Assembly: GCA_937991535.1 (NCBI GenBank) | Contig: CALKHN010000008.1 | Span: forward strand, 1 to 64,000 | Direction: 5' to 3' | Length of the DNA: 64,000 nt | DNA from: an uncultured Sphingobacteriales bacterium | GTDB lineage: Bacteria > Bacteroidota > Bacteroidia > Chitinophagales > Chitinophagaceae | Shown here: piece after piece, positions 17,608-25,725 of the stretch | Numbering within the stretch: the stretch's first letter is position 1 | How the letters are laid out: every line of letters starts with the position of its first letter | Notes under the pieces: generated by a model | What the model was told of the DNA's origin: nothing | Seen by the model: only the letters and a program-made list of their open reading frames with translations | Databases searched by the model: none | Made by a program: the position numbers and the translations under genes

Positions 17608-17642
17608 ACTCACCACTCACCACTGACTACTCACTACCCACT
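17608..17642. repeat. Heptanucleotide array (ACTCACC type)
   Basis: Five heptamers ACTCACC, ACTCACC, ACTGACT, ACTCACT, ACCCACT stand in the 254-bp gap between the GH16 gene and the broken phosphatase gene. The rest of the gap shows no gene; GC-rich words near 17660-17700 may be a decayed palindrome. Confidence 0.7.
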
Positions 17643-17700
17643 ATTTACATCTTCTTCTGCACGCGGTCTGACGCTCTTTGGGTCGCGTACCGACCGCCTG

Positions 17701-18933
17701 CTACTTCCGCTCCGCTACCCATCTGTTCAGCATATTACCCGGCGTTTCAATCACTACTTTGTAAAACGAAGAAGGCAGTTTGCTTACGTCTATCATTGCT
17801 TCCTGCTTTGCAAGGGGCACAGTTGTATATAAAGTGTATTCATCTTTCCCTCCTTCTTTAAAATGGTTGGTTGTGCTCAGCCATATCTTTGCTTTTCCTT
17901 TCTTTTCAACCGCTTTCCATGTAACGCGCAGTTTATTGTCCAGCAGCGACATGTTTGCTGTGGTGGCATATAGTTTCCCGGTCAAAGGCACGCCATCAAC
18001 TTCCATTAGCTGCTCACGTGGTATTGAGATGTTTAAAAACTGAGCAATGGAGGGCATAATATCCACAATGCCGGGAATACCGGTTTTAAAATAAGCATTC
18101 AACCCTTTGGCATTGGTTACAATCCAGGTGCTTCTTTCTCTGTCCGACTATCCGCCATGATGTTTTCCTGTTTGTGCATCGCGCCCATGATCTGTGGTAA
18201 TATAAACCACCCAGTCTTCTTTAAAATTTTGCTCCCGGTATTGAATTGCCTGCCACAGCCTTCCTATCTGGTCATCCATCATGGTCACCGCTTTATAAAA
18301 CTGCTTACTGTCGCCATACATATGCCCCATATCATCGGTATACTCAAGGTATACCCATGAAAGATCCGGCGCTTCATTTTTAATATGATCCACAGCATTA
18401 TTTACAACGGCTTCATCTATACGATGCATAAAATCCCTGCCTTTATCGTGCGGATAATTTACAGTATCCAGTTCCAAACCGTCGAAATGATAATCTAATT
18501 TTATATTTCCTGTAGCTGGTAAACTTTCTCCCACCAATTTGGTACGGTTATCTTCCCAGCTCGAAAATATAGCTGTTTTCTTTTGAGGGTACTGTGTTTC
18601 AAAAAACCGGAAGATGGTGCGATAGTTATAATTGGGCGCGGCAATATCGTTATCCCAAACATTATGTTTGTTTACCCATGTGGCGGTAAGCAAGCTATTG
18701 TAGCCCACGGCTGAAATGGTAGGTGTTTCCGAATAGCCACCTTTTTCACCACCCACATGCGCCCGGGCATATCCGCCCTCTTTGGCAATTGCATCTAAAG
18801 CAGGCGTATTCAATTTTTCAATTACATCTGCTGATATGCCATCTACAATAACGAAAATGGCTTTTTTACCAGATTGTGCGAGGGCACAGGTGCAACAACT
18901 TATCAATATTAAAAATAAAAAATATTGCTTCAT
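17701..18933 (-). pseudogene. Alkaline phosphatase / nucleotide pyrophosphatase family gene with in-frame TAG
   Basis: The 5' part (18933-18148) has a signal peptide (MKQYFLFLILISCCTCALAQ) and a phosphatase core: FVIVDGISADVI, SYNSLL-like nucleophile region (VGYNSLLTATW), WVYLEYTDDMGHMYG and VVYITTDHGRDAQTGKHHGG. The TAG at 18150-18148 follows; the same frame continues with SDRERSTWIVTNAKG and a C-terminal metal-binding and beta region to 17701. Homologues have Gln at the stop (GGQSDRER), so CAG to TAG is the likely change. The truncated product would keep most metal ligands but lose the last third. I call it a pseudogene; suppression cannot be excluded. Confidence 0.8.
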
Positions 18934-19241
18934 ATCAACAAATTTAATGATTTGACCCTGAACTTTATATTGCAGAAGAAAGTTGTTAACCCGGAAGCCA
19001 GACTTTTTTGTACAATATATCACACAAAAGAAAGGATTTCGCGCCTGTTTTTTGACTGTATACCCCCGACGCTACCGGGCTTCAACAACAGCTCGGAGGG
19101 AATAAGCGTAGAAATAAGCTGGTAACGGAAATCCGAATTCGCAATTCCGAAATTCAATGGACATATAACGACAAATTGAAAATTGCACGGGCATCTCCCT
19201 GCAGCCTGTAACCTGTAACTGCACAAATGCAGCTTTTTCCG

Positions 19242-19249
19242 TATTTTTG
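19242..19249 (+). promoter_or_regulatory. -7 element for mnmA
   Basis: TATTTTTG matches TAnnTTTG and ends 21 bp before the mnmA ATG. A heptamer-like CTGTAAC repeat lies just upstream and no clear -33 box is present. Confidence 0.45.
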
Positions 19250-19270
19250 CAGGCTAATTTGTAAGTGATT

Positions 19271-20371
19271 ATGAGCCGTAAAGGAAAAGTTCTGGTGGCA
19301 ATGAGCGGTGGTATAGACAGTACTGTTACGGCCCTCATGCTCAATGATGAGGGTTATGAAGTGGTTGGCATTACCATGAAAACATGGGATTACGCCAGCG
19401 CCGGTAGCAGTAAAAAGGAAACCGGCTGCTGCAATATAGACAGTTTCAACGATGCCCGTATGGCGGCGGTGGAGCATGGCTTTCCCCACTTTATACTGGA
19501 TATCCGGAGCGAGTTCGGAGATGCCGTTATAGAAAATTTTGTAGAAGAGTACCTGGCAGGACGTACACCCAACCCCTGCGTAATGTGCAATACCCATATT
19601 AAATGGCGGGCGCTGCTAAAAAGAGCCGATGCATTGGATTGCGAATACATCGCTACCGGGCATTATGGCAATATTCACCAGCATACCAATGGACGATACT
19701 ATATCAGCAAAGGCGCGGATGAAACCAAAGACCAGAGCTATGTGTTGTGGGGCCTGCAGCAGGATCTGCTAAGCCGAACCATGCTGCCGCTGGGCAAATA
19801 CCGTAAAACGGAGATCAGGCAAATGGCTATGGATTATGGCTACCCCGAACTGGCTAAGAAAAGTGAAAGCTATGAAATTTGCTTTGTGCCCGATAATGAT
19901 TACCGCGGCTTTCTGAAACGAAAAGTGGACGGACTGGAAGAGAGGGTAAACGGCGGAAATTTTGTAGATGTAACCGGAAAGATCATCGGGCAGCACAAGG
20001 GCTATCCGTTTTACACTATCGGTCAGCGAAAGGGGCTGGATATTGCACTGGGTAAACCCGCTTATGTAACACAGATCATACCCGAAACCAATACCGTTAT
20101 TTTGGGTGACGAGGAAGATTTGAACCGCCAGGAAATGCTGGTGGGCAAGCTAAACTGGCTAAAGTACGACGGTATTACTGATGGAATGGAAGCGATAACC
20201 AAAATCAGGTATAAAGACAGCGGGGCCCTTTCTGCTTTACAAAACCACGAAAAAGGTATACAGGTTAGTTTTTATGATCATGTAAAGGGGATAGCCCCTG
20301 GTCAAAGTGCAGTATTTTACGAAGGTGAAGATGTAATCGGCGGAGGGGTGATTCTGAGGAGTGAGAAGTGA
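19271..20371 (+). CDS. mnmA: tRNA-specific 2-thiouridylase MnmA
   Basis: This 366-residue enzyme places sulfur on U34 of tRNA-Lys, -Glu and -Gln. The PP-loop SGGIDS is at residues 12-17 and binds ATP; Cys103 (NPCVMCN) and Cys204 (EICFVPD) are the catalytic pair. The C-terminal beta domain includes YTIGQRKGLDIAL. The ATG at 19271 is chosen over an upstream GTG. The last codons (RSEK and stop) are formed by the beginning of a heptamer array, showing that the repeat has grown into the gene end. Confidence 0.97.
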   Translation: MSRKGKVLVAMSGGIDSTVTALMLNDEGYEVVGITMKTWDYASAGSSKKETGCCNIDSFNDARMAAVEHGFPHFILDIRSEFGDAVIENFVEEYLAGRTPNPCVMCNTHIKWRALLKRADALDCEYIATGHYGNIHQHTNGRYYISKGADETKDQSYVLWGLQQDLLSRTMLPLGKYRKTEIRQMAMDYGYPELAKKSESYEICFVPDNDYRGFLKRKVDGLEERVNGGNFVDVTGKIIGQHKGYPFYTIGQRKGLDIALGKPAYVTQIIPETNTVILGDEEDLNRQEMLVGKLNWLKYDGITDGMEAITKIRYKDSGALSALQNHEKGIQVSFYDHVKGIAPGQSAVFYEGEDVIGGGVILRSEK

Positions 20372-20524
20372 GAGGGTGAAAAGTGAAAAGTGAGAAGTGA
20401 GAAGTGAAAGGAGAGGAAGCCGGTTCTATCTTTGGTAGTTCGTAGCTGATAGCTGACTGCTGACTGCTGACTGCTGAAAGCTGACTGCTGAAAGCTGACT
20501 GCTGACTGCTAACCGCTGAAAGCC
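20361..20524. repeat. Two heptanucleotide arrays downstream of mnmA
   Basis: The first (20361-20409) repeats GTGAGAA and GTGAAAA; the second (20443-20524) is built of CTGATAG, CTGACTG and CTGAAAG in mixed order, over 10 units. The words differ but the period is always seven. The arrays overlap the mnmA stop. Confidence 0.9.
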
Positions 20525-20558
20525 ATCCTGCAATAAAAAGAAAGTTAAAACGTTAGCC

Positions 20559-20586
20559 ATCGGAAAGTTTCTTTCCGATTTTTTAT
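20559..20586 (+). terminator. Terminator after mnmA
   Basis: ATCGGAAAG, loop TTT, CTTTCCGAT, then a run of six T. It is a strong factor-independent terminator. Confidence 0.85.
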
Positions 20587-20658
20587 TTTTAACAGGTATG
20601 TGCAACCTTATGCCGGTTTGAATTGCCCTGTATTAAAGCTTTTTCCTAATCTTTGTGT

Positions 20659-21519
20659 ATGAGCAAAAGCCGCAAATATATTTTTCTCATCCTCGCCGTG
20701 CCTGTTTTTTTAAGTCTGCAGTTTTGCAAAAAACAAACAGAACAGCTTCCTCTCACACCGGTTAGCGCATATTACCCAACGCAGGTTGGAAAATATATTG
20801 TTTACCAAATGGATTCTACTGTATTTACCAATTTTGAAACAACTCAGGAAATTCATAGCTATCAGTTAAAAGATATTATAGACGCTGAGGTGACGGATAA
20901 TATGGGTCGTGCCAGTTTCCGCATTCGCAGAATGATCAGGGATTCAGCAGGTATAAACCCATGGACAGATATTGCTACGCTAATGGTAACCCCGCTGGCT
21001 AACTCCATAGAATATGTGGAAAATAATCTGCGCTACATAAAATTAAAAGCGCCTGTAAAAGAAAATTATTTCTGGCAGGGCAACAGCTATATTAACGCAG
21101 AGGGACCTTTAGACTATCTGAAACTGTGGGAGTACAATTATATCAATGTAGATGAGCCCTATAACATTGATAATACTCCTGTTAACAATACAGTAACTGT
21201 TTTACATATTGACGAATCAACAGGCGATCCATTGTTATCTCCAAACAATATTGCCTCAAAAAATTATAGTATGGAGATATATGGAAAAGATATAGGTCTT
21301 ATTTATAAAGATCTTATTCATTGGCTGTATCAAAAAAACAATACACTGGGCAACTGCCGGGTAATAGTTGAAGGACAAGCCGACACGCCCTGCCCGTACA
21401 ATTTAAACTGCGACTCGCTTGCCCAAACCATGAGCGGGTATATGAAATGCGATACTGTAGCCAGCCGCTATTCCTATGATGGCTATGGGATCAGGCTGAA
21501 GATGCTCGAACACAACTAA
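20659..21519 (+). CDS. Uncharacterised lipoprotein
   Basis: This protein of about 286 residues has a membrane-export signal ending at a Cys (SLQFCKK), so it is probably a lipoprotein. The body contains short blocks common in Bacteroidota cell-surface lipoproteins (YYPTQVGKYIVYQMDSTVF, then GKDIGLIYKDLIHWLYQ) and four Cys near the C-terminus. I do not recognise the function. It lies 22 bp before the subtilase gene in the same direction and may share its transcript. Confidence 0.65.
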   Translation: MSKSRKYIFLILAVPVFLSLQFCKKQTEQLPLTPVSAYYPTQVGKYIVYQMDSTVFTNFETTQEIHSYQLKDIIDAEVTDNMGRASFRIRRMIRDSAGINPWTDIATLMVTPLANSIEYVENNLRYIKLKAPVKENYFWQGNSYINAEGPLDYLKLWEYNYINVDEPYNIDNTPVNNTVTVLHIDESTGDPLLSPNNIASKNYSMEIYGKDIGLIYKDLIHWLYQKNNTLGNCRVIVEGQADTPCPYNLNCDSLAQTMSGYMKCDTVASRYSYDGYGIRLKMLEHN

Positions 21520-21541
21520 CCTGCACCCTCAAATATTATCC

Positions 21542-23227
21542 ATGAAAAGAATGACGCCCTTATTGATTTTTTTCCTGGCATTTACACTACAGAATATTCA
21601 TGCTCAATCTTCAAGGTATATTATTGTTTTAAACAACAAGAACAACAATCCGTATACACTTACCAATCCTTCGCAATACTTATCACCCAAAGCCATCGAA
21701 AGAAGAACTAGGCAACAAATTGCTATTGATAGTTCCGACCTTCCCGTTAACCCGGCCTATCTCGACAGTATACGCCATGCAGGAGCGGTGAGCATACTGA
21801 ATGTTTCCAAATGGCTGAACCAGGTATTGATACAGACTAACGATCCATCCGCATTACAAAATATAAACAGCTTTTCCTTTGTGCAGTCTGCTTCGGGTAT
21901 CGCACCAAGAGTTTCGGGTTGGGAAAAGGATAAAGAAGATAAATTCAGCGAAATGATCTTTCCTGTAAAAAGGAGCCATATTGTTCAGGGTGGTAATGAT
22001 TACTATAGTTACGGCAACATGTATGCGCAGGTAAATATTCATGAAGGAGAATTCTTACACAACAAAGGCTTCCGTGGTGAAGGCATGACCATTGCTATCT
22101 TAGATGCGGGCTTTTACCATTACGATACCAATCCCGCGTTCGACAGCGTGAGGCTGAACAACCAGGTATTGGGCGCCTGGGATTTTGTAGCCAATAAATC
22201 CAGTGTAACGGAAGAACACACCCATGGAATGGTTTGCTTTTCCACCATAGCCGCAAACCGGCCCGGCCTATTGGTAGGCACAGCGCCTAAAGCGAATTTT
22301 TATTTATTCAGAACAGAAGATGTTGCCACTGAATACCCGGTGGAAGAACAAAACTGGGTTGTCGCCGCCGAAAGGGCCGACAGCCTGGGCGTTGATCTTA
22401 TTACCTCTTCTTTGGGGTACAATACTTTTACCAATCCATCCTTAAACCATAGCTATTCCGATATGAATGGCAGGTCTACCATTATTACAAAAGGCGCGGA
22501 AATGGCAGCAAAGAAAGGAATATTTGTTACCAACAGCGCAGGTAATTCCGGCAACGATAGCTGGCATTACCTTATAGCCCCTGCCGATGGCGAACATGTG
22601 CTTGCCATTGGCGCAGTAAATGCCAGTAAACAGGTGGCTGGTTTTTCAAGCTACGGACCTTCGTACGATGGAAGAATAAAGCCCAATGTTGCTTCCGTGG
22701 GCTGGGGAACCGTAATTGCAGGCACGGATGGCAATCCTGCCAGTGCAAGTGGCACTTCAGTAGCCAATCCCAACCTGGCGGGTTTAATTACATGCCTGTG
22801 GCAGGCATTCCCGGAGTTCAGCAATGCAACGATCTTCGACGCTGTACAAAGAAGCGCAGATAAATACAATACCCCTGATGACCGCGTGGGATACGGTATC
22901 CCTAATATGCGTATAGCATATGAAATATTGGAGAAGAAAAGGCAATTGCAAAATGCTGACCGTATTTTGAACAACGACTGGCTGAAAGCATACCCTGTTC
23001 CTTTCGTAAACGATTTTACCGTATTGTTGAAGCCAAAAGTAAATGGCAAAATTTCTTTTTCATTATACGACGCTACAGGTAAAAGACTATTGGTAAAAAC
23101 AACGGATGCACAACCCGGCGTGGTTCAGTTTTTATCATTCAGCAGCCTGGCTTACCTGCAGCAGGGCGTTTACTGGCTCCATTACTCCGATGGAAAAAAT
23201 AATCGCATTGTGCGGTTGGTGAAGTAG
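21542..23227 (+). CDS. Subtilisin-like (S8) serine peptidase with T9SS sorting domain
   Basis: This 561-residue secreted protease has a signal peptide (to about residue 21), an N-terminal region, and an S8 domain. The catalytic triad motifs are AILDAGF (Asp), EEHTHGMVCF (His) and SGTSVANPNLAG (Ser). The last 80 residues (from about 480, YPVPFVNDFTVLL, with GVYWLHYSDG and IVRLVK at the end) are a type A T9SS C-terminal domain, so it is exported by the type IX system and attached to the surface. This fits the porD gene found further on. Confidence 0.93.
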   Translation: MKRMTPLLIFFLAFTLQNIHAQSSRYIIVLNNKNNNPYTLTNPSQYLSPKAIERRTRQQIAIDSSDLPVNPAYLDSIRHAGAVSILNVSKWLNQVLIQTNDPSALQNINSFSFVQSASGIAPRVSGWEKDKEDKFSEMIFPVKRSHIVQGGNDYYSYGNMYAQVNIHEGEFLHNKGFRGEGMTIAILDAGFYHYDTNPAFDSVRLNNQVLGAWDFVANKSSVTEEHTHGMVCFSTIAANRPGLLVGTAPKANFYLFRTEDVATEYPVEEQNWVVAAERADSLGVDLITSSLGYNTFTNPSLNHSYSDMNGRSTIITKGAEMAAKKGIFVTNSAGNSGNDSWHYLIAPADGEHVLAIGAVNASKQVAGFSSYGPSYDGRIKPNVASVGWGTVIAGTDGNPASASGTSVANPNLAGLITCLWQAFPEFSNATIFDAVQRSADKYNTPDDRVGYGIPNMRIAYEILEKKRQLQNADRILNNDWLKAYPVPFVNDFTVLLKPKVNGKISFSLYDATGKRLLVKTTDAQPGVVQFLSFSSLAYLQQGVYWLHYSDGKNNRIVRLVK

Positions 23228-23235
23228 AAGAGGTC

Positions 23236-23375
23236 TCAGGTTACAGGGGTTCAGGTTGCAGGTTACAGGTTACAGGTTGCAGGGGATTTCCTACGAACAG
23301 CAGAATGAATATACTCCTTCGCTCAAAGCCCATAGCTGATCGCTGACAGCCCAATCTCAAATCTCAAATCTCAAA
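23236..23375. repeat. Heptanucleotide arrays between the subtilase and the rRNA methyltransferase gene
   Basis: Words GGTTACA, GGTTGCA (23236-23284) and three copies of AATCTCA (23353-23375) fill nearly the whole 148-bp gap and touch the stop codon of the next gene (23376). Between them GCTGATCGCTGACAGCC is a short CTGA-type piece. Confidence 0.85.
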
Positions 23376-24803
23376 TTAGCATGCCGGCACTGTTAACAAG
23401 GCAGCGAACAAGGTATCGGCCTTTTTGTCATACCCTTTCAGCACTTCCATCTTTAATAACTTCAGATTGAATCTTTTTTTTATTTCATCCACCATTGCTT
23501 CATTCTCCCTTTTAAAAACAGAACAGGTAATATACAGCAAATGGCCGCCGGGTTTTACAGAAGGAATAACATTGGAAAGAATTTTCCTTTGAAGCGTTGT
23601 GTAATAATCCAGGCTTTCTTCCTTCCAGTAATACAGTTGTTCTGGTGTTCTTGCCCAGGTACCGCTTCCGGAGCAGGGCGCGTCGCATATAATGAGATCA
23701 AAAAGGGGGGGATGAGAGGTGAGCGGTGAGAGGTGAGAGGTGAGTGACGGGCTGGTAAGATCAGCTACTTTGGCAGTGTACGCTTTTATGCCGGCGGCGG
23801 CAAAACGTTTTTCCAGGTTTATGAGTATTGATTTTCGTATATCCGATACCGTAAGCTGAATATCTTTAAGTGTATCTTTTGCCAGTATGGATTTTCCACC
23901 GCTGGCTGCACAACAGTCCCATACGCTAAGTTGCTGATCGCCCTGCAGTGGCTTCAAAAAGGCCGCCACCTGTTGCGAGCTATAATCCTGCACCACGGCT
24001 TCCCTGTCTGCTTCAATTACAGCATCCAGCTTTGTGGTGTTGCTAAACGCGATACAATTTTCATTAAGGAACCTGTAGGGTATTTTCCGGGCATCTAACT
24101 TTTGCTGCACTATTGCTTTATAACCCGGCCGAATACGGATAAACAGATCGGGCTGCGTAAAAAAAGAACGGCAAAAAAGCGAATGGTCTATTCCCTCACT
24201 CAGTGCTGATTTCCAGGGAAAGACATGCAGTAGAGATTGGTGATTGGTGATTGGTGATTGGTGAATTGTGAATTGTGAATAGGGAGTAGCGGGTGGCGGG
24301 TTATTTGCAGTATTATAACTTTTATTTACTATTTCACATTTCTCTTCTACTGAAAGATGCACCTTTTCATTCCACGCCGGCTTTAAATGCTGCAGCATTT
24401 CATCTGGCTGTGAACTGCATAAAAATAACCCTGCCAATATATGTGCATGTAAGGTATCGCTGTCCGCGGATATATTGGAGGCATGTATTGGACGCATTTC
24501 AGATTGCCACATGGTTTTCGTTACTGTGGGCGGTGAAGACACCGCCCACGGCGGACGGCCCCGGTTGGTGTCCCCACCAACCGGTGACAATTTGAACTTT
24601 CTCACCGAAGGTAAATGCACCCGGAACATTTTGCCGGTACGGTAATAGCAATAACATAAATGACTGATCTGCTTCCTGTCTTTCGATCCGTATTTTTTAT
24701 CCGCAGCAAAAAAGCTTTTCAGGAAAGCAGCAAGAGGCTGATCACCATTGTAACGCCTTATGATACCGGCGGATGTGTTGAGGTAAGAATAATATCTGCT
24801 CAC
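23376..24803 (-). CDS. RsmB/NOP-family 16S rRNA m5C methyltransferase with repeat-derived insertions
   Basis: This 475-residue SAM-dependent enzyme methylates cytosine in rRNA. Motif I is VWDCCAASGGKS, motif IV is ICDAPCSGSGTW, and ITCSVFKRENE supplies the second catalytic Cys. It is unusually long because three stretches are made of repeats: residues about 73-93 from two palindromes (24526-24584), about 174-190 from GATTGGT heptamers (24235-24283), and about 352-364 from GAGAGGT heptamers (23714-23748). All keep the frame. The last lies between the SAM-binding motifs, in a loop. The catalytic residues are intact, so it is likely active. Confidence 0.85.
   Translation of the reverse strand: MSRYYSYLNTSAGIIRRYNGDQPLAAFLKSFFAADKKYGSKDRKQISHLCYCYYRTGKMFRVHLPSVRKFKLSPVGGDTNRGRPPWAVSSPPTVTKTMWQSEMRPIHASNISADSDTLHAHILAGLFLCSSQPDEMLQHLKPAWNEKVHLSVEEKCEIVNKSYNTANNPPPATPYSQFTIHQSPITNHQSLLHVFPWKSALSEGIDHSLFCRSFFTQPDLFIRIRPGYKAIVQQKLDARKIPYRFLNENCIAFSNTTKLDAVIEADREAVVQDYSSQQVAAFLKPLQGDQQLSVWDCCAASGGKSILAKDTLKDIQLTVSDIRKSILINLEKRFAAAGIKAYTAKVADLTSPSLTSHLSPLTSHPPLFDLIICDAPCSGSGTWARTPEQLYYWKEESLDYYTTLQRKILSNVIPSVKPGGHLLYITCSVFKRENEAMVDEIKKRFNLKLLKMEVLKGYDKKADTLFAALLTVPAC
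23714..23748. repeat. Heptamer array inside the rRNA methyltransferase gene
   Basis: Five heptamers: GAGAGGT, GAGCGGT, GAGAGGT, GAGAGGT, GAGTGAC. The encoded Ser/Thr/His-rich stretch (LTSHLSPLTSH) has no place in the family fold. Confidence 0.85.
24235..24283. repeat. Heptamer array inside the rRNA methyltransferase gene
   Basis: Seven heptamers: GATTGGT four times, GAATTGT twice, GAATAGG once. They encode the Gln/Ile/His-rich stretch SQFTIHQSPITNHQS. Confidence 0.88.
24526..24584. repeat. Two REP-like palindromes inside the rRNA methyltransferase gene
   Basis: GTGGGCGGTG, AAGA, CACCGCCCAC (24526-24549) and CCGGTTGGTG, TCCC, CACCAACCGG (24561-24584) are perfect 10-bp palindromes. They have the same form as three palindromes near 34183-34439. 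Confidence 0.85.
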
Positions 24804-24838
24804 ACTGCAAAAGTGAATAAATTAATGCGATACGAAAG

Positions 24839-25702
24839 CTATTGGTAAAAATAAGTCAGGTTGATTTTTTCCTGCGTCACGGCATTCCTGTATACGCCCT
24901 TTGCAGGCTTATTAAAATCATTAAAGTCATAGCCCATTTCCCAGGAAGCATCCGGCTCCGACGGATCATTCATACCTGAGAGGCAATAGGGGGAATTAAG
25001 CCCTTCTAAAGCAAACCCGTTCAACAATGCTTCATCCCCAAAATTCATCGGTGAAAGTTTGTCGTTGTACCAAAAACTGATTACTTGTGGAGGATCCTGT
25101 CCATTGGCACTAAATTTAATGGTCATCGTTGCAATATTCCCTTTCTCATCATGAGTATACATGGTGGTTTGCTCGCCCGTATACACATTGCTGTTGGAAT
25201 CCATTCTAAAAATATTAACCAGCACTATCCGCCCTTTATCGTTATAGGAATAAGCAATACTGTCTCTTACCCAATCATCGGGTGAATTTAAAAAAGTTCT
25301 GATCGCATAAGCATATTGTCCGCCGGAAGTGAAATGCAGGTTGAGTACGATACTATCCTTTGACTGGAAATTACCATCCTCATCGTAAATGTCCCAAATA
25401 TCAACCAGCCGTTCTATTAAACCTTTAGCACTCCGGTAATACCTTGATTCCTGTTCTATATATGGTTCATTTACATCCCCTTCAAATACATTTTTTAAAT
25501 TGACCAGTCTTTTTTGGCTGTCGTACCCGAAAGTGGTCACAGCAGAATAGGATACACCCGTTGACTGCGAAATTACTTTTATCAACAGCGGGCCATTATT
25601 TTTATCATTATCAGCGTTTCTTTTTTCAAAAGATTTTTCTTTGCTGCAGGAAATAAAAAAAAGGGCGCCTGCCAGCAGGGCCAGTAAAAGTTTAGGGTTC
25701 AT
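24839..25702 (-). CDS. Uncharacterised lipoprotein with RHS-like strands
   Basis: This 287-residue protein has a lipoprotein signal with lipobox FISCSK (Cys19). Segments such as TFGYDSQKRLVNLK, IAYSYNDKGRIVLV and TMYTHDEKGNIATM resemble short YD-type (RHS) repeat strands common in Bacteroidota lipoproteins. The function is unknown. It is followed convergently by nothing on this strand until the methyltransferase; the sucB gene ends 23 bp upstream, so read-through from sucB is possible. Confidence 0.65.
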   Translation of the reverse strand: MNPKLLLALLAGALFFISCSKEKSFEKRNADNDKNNGPLLIKVISQSTGVSYSAVTTFGYDSQKRLVNLKNVFEGDVNEPYIEQESRYYRSAKGLIERLVDIWDIYDEDGNFQSKDSIVLNLHFTSGGQYAYAIRTFLNSPDDWVRDSIAYSYNDKGRIVLVNIFRMDSNSNVYTGEQTTMYTHDEKGNIATMTIKFSANGQDPPQVISFWYNDKLSPMNFGDEALLNGFALEGLNSPYCLSGMNDPSEPDASWEMGYDFNDFNKPAKGVYRNAVTQEKINLTYFYQ

Positions 25703-25725
25703 ATGAAGGAGCAGGGTTTACAATC

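Noticed and set aside
11377..18150. Recoding of TAG as a sense codon
   Set aside because: Several intact genes end with TAG at the expected place (for example those ending at 3861 and 16365), so the two in-frame TAGs are better seen as mutations.
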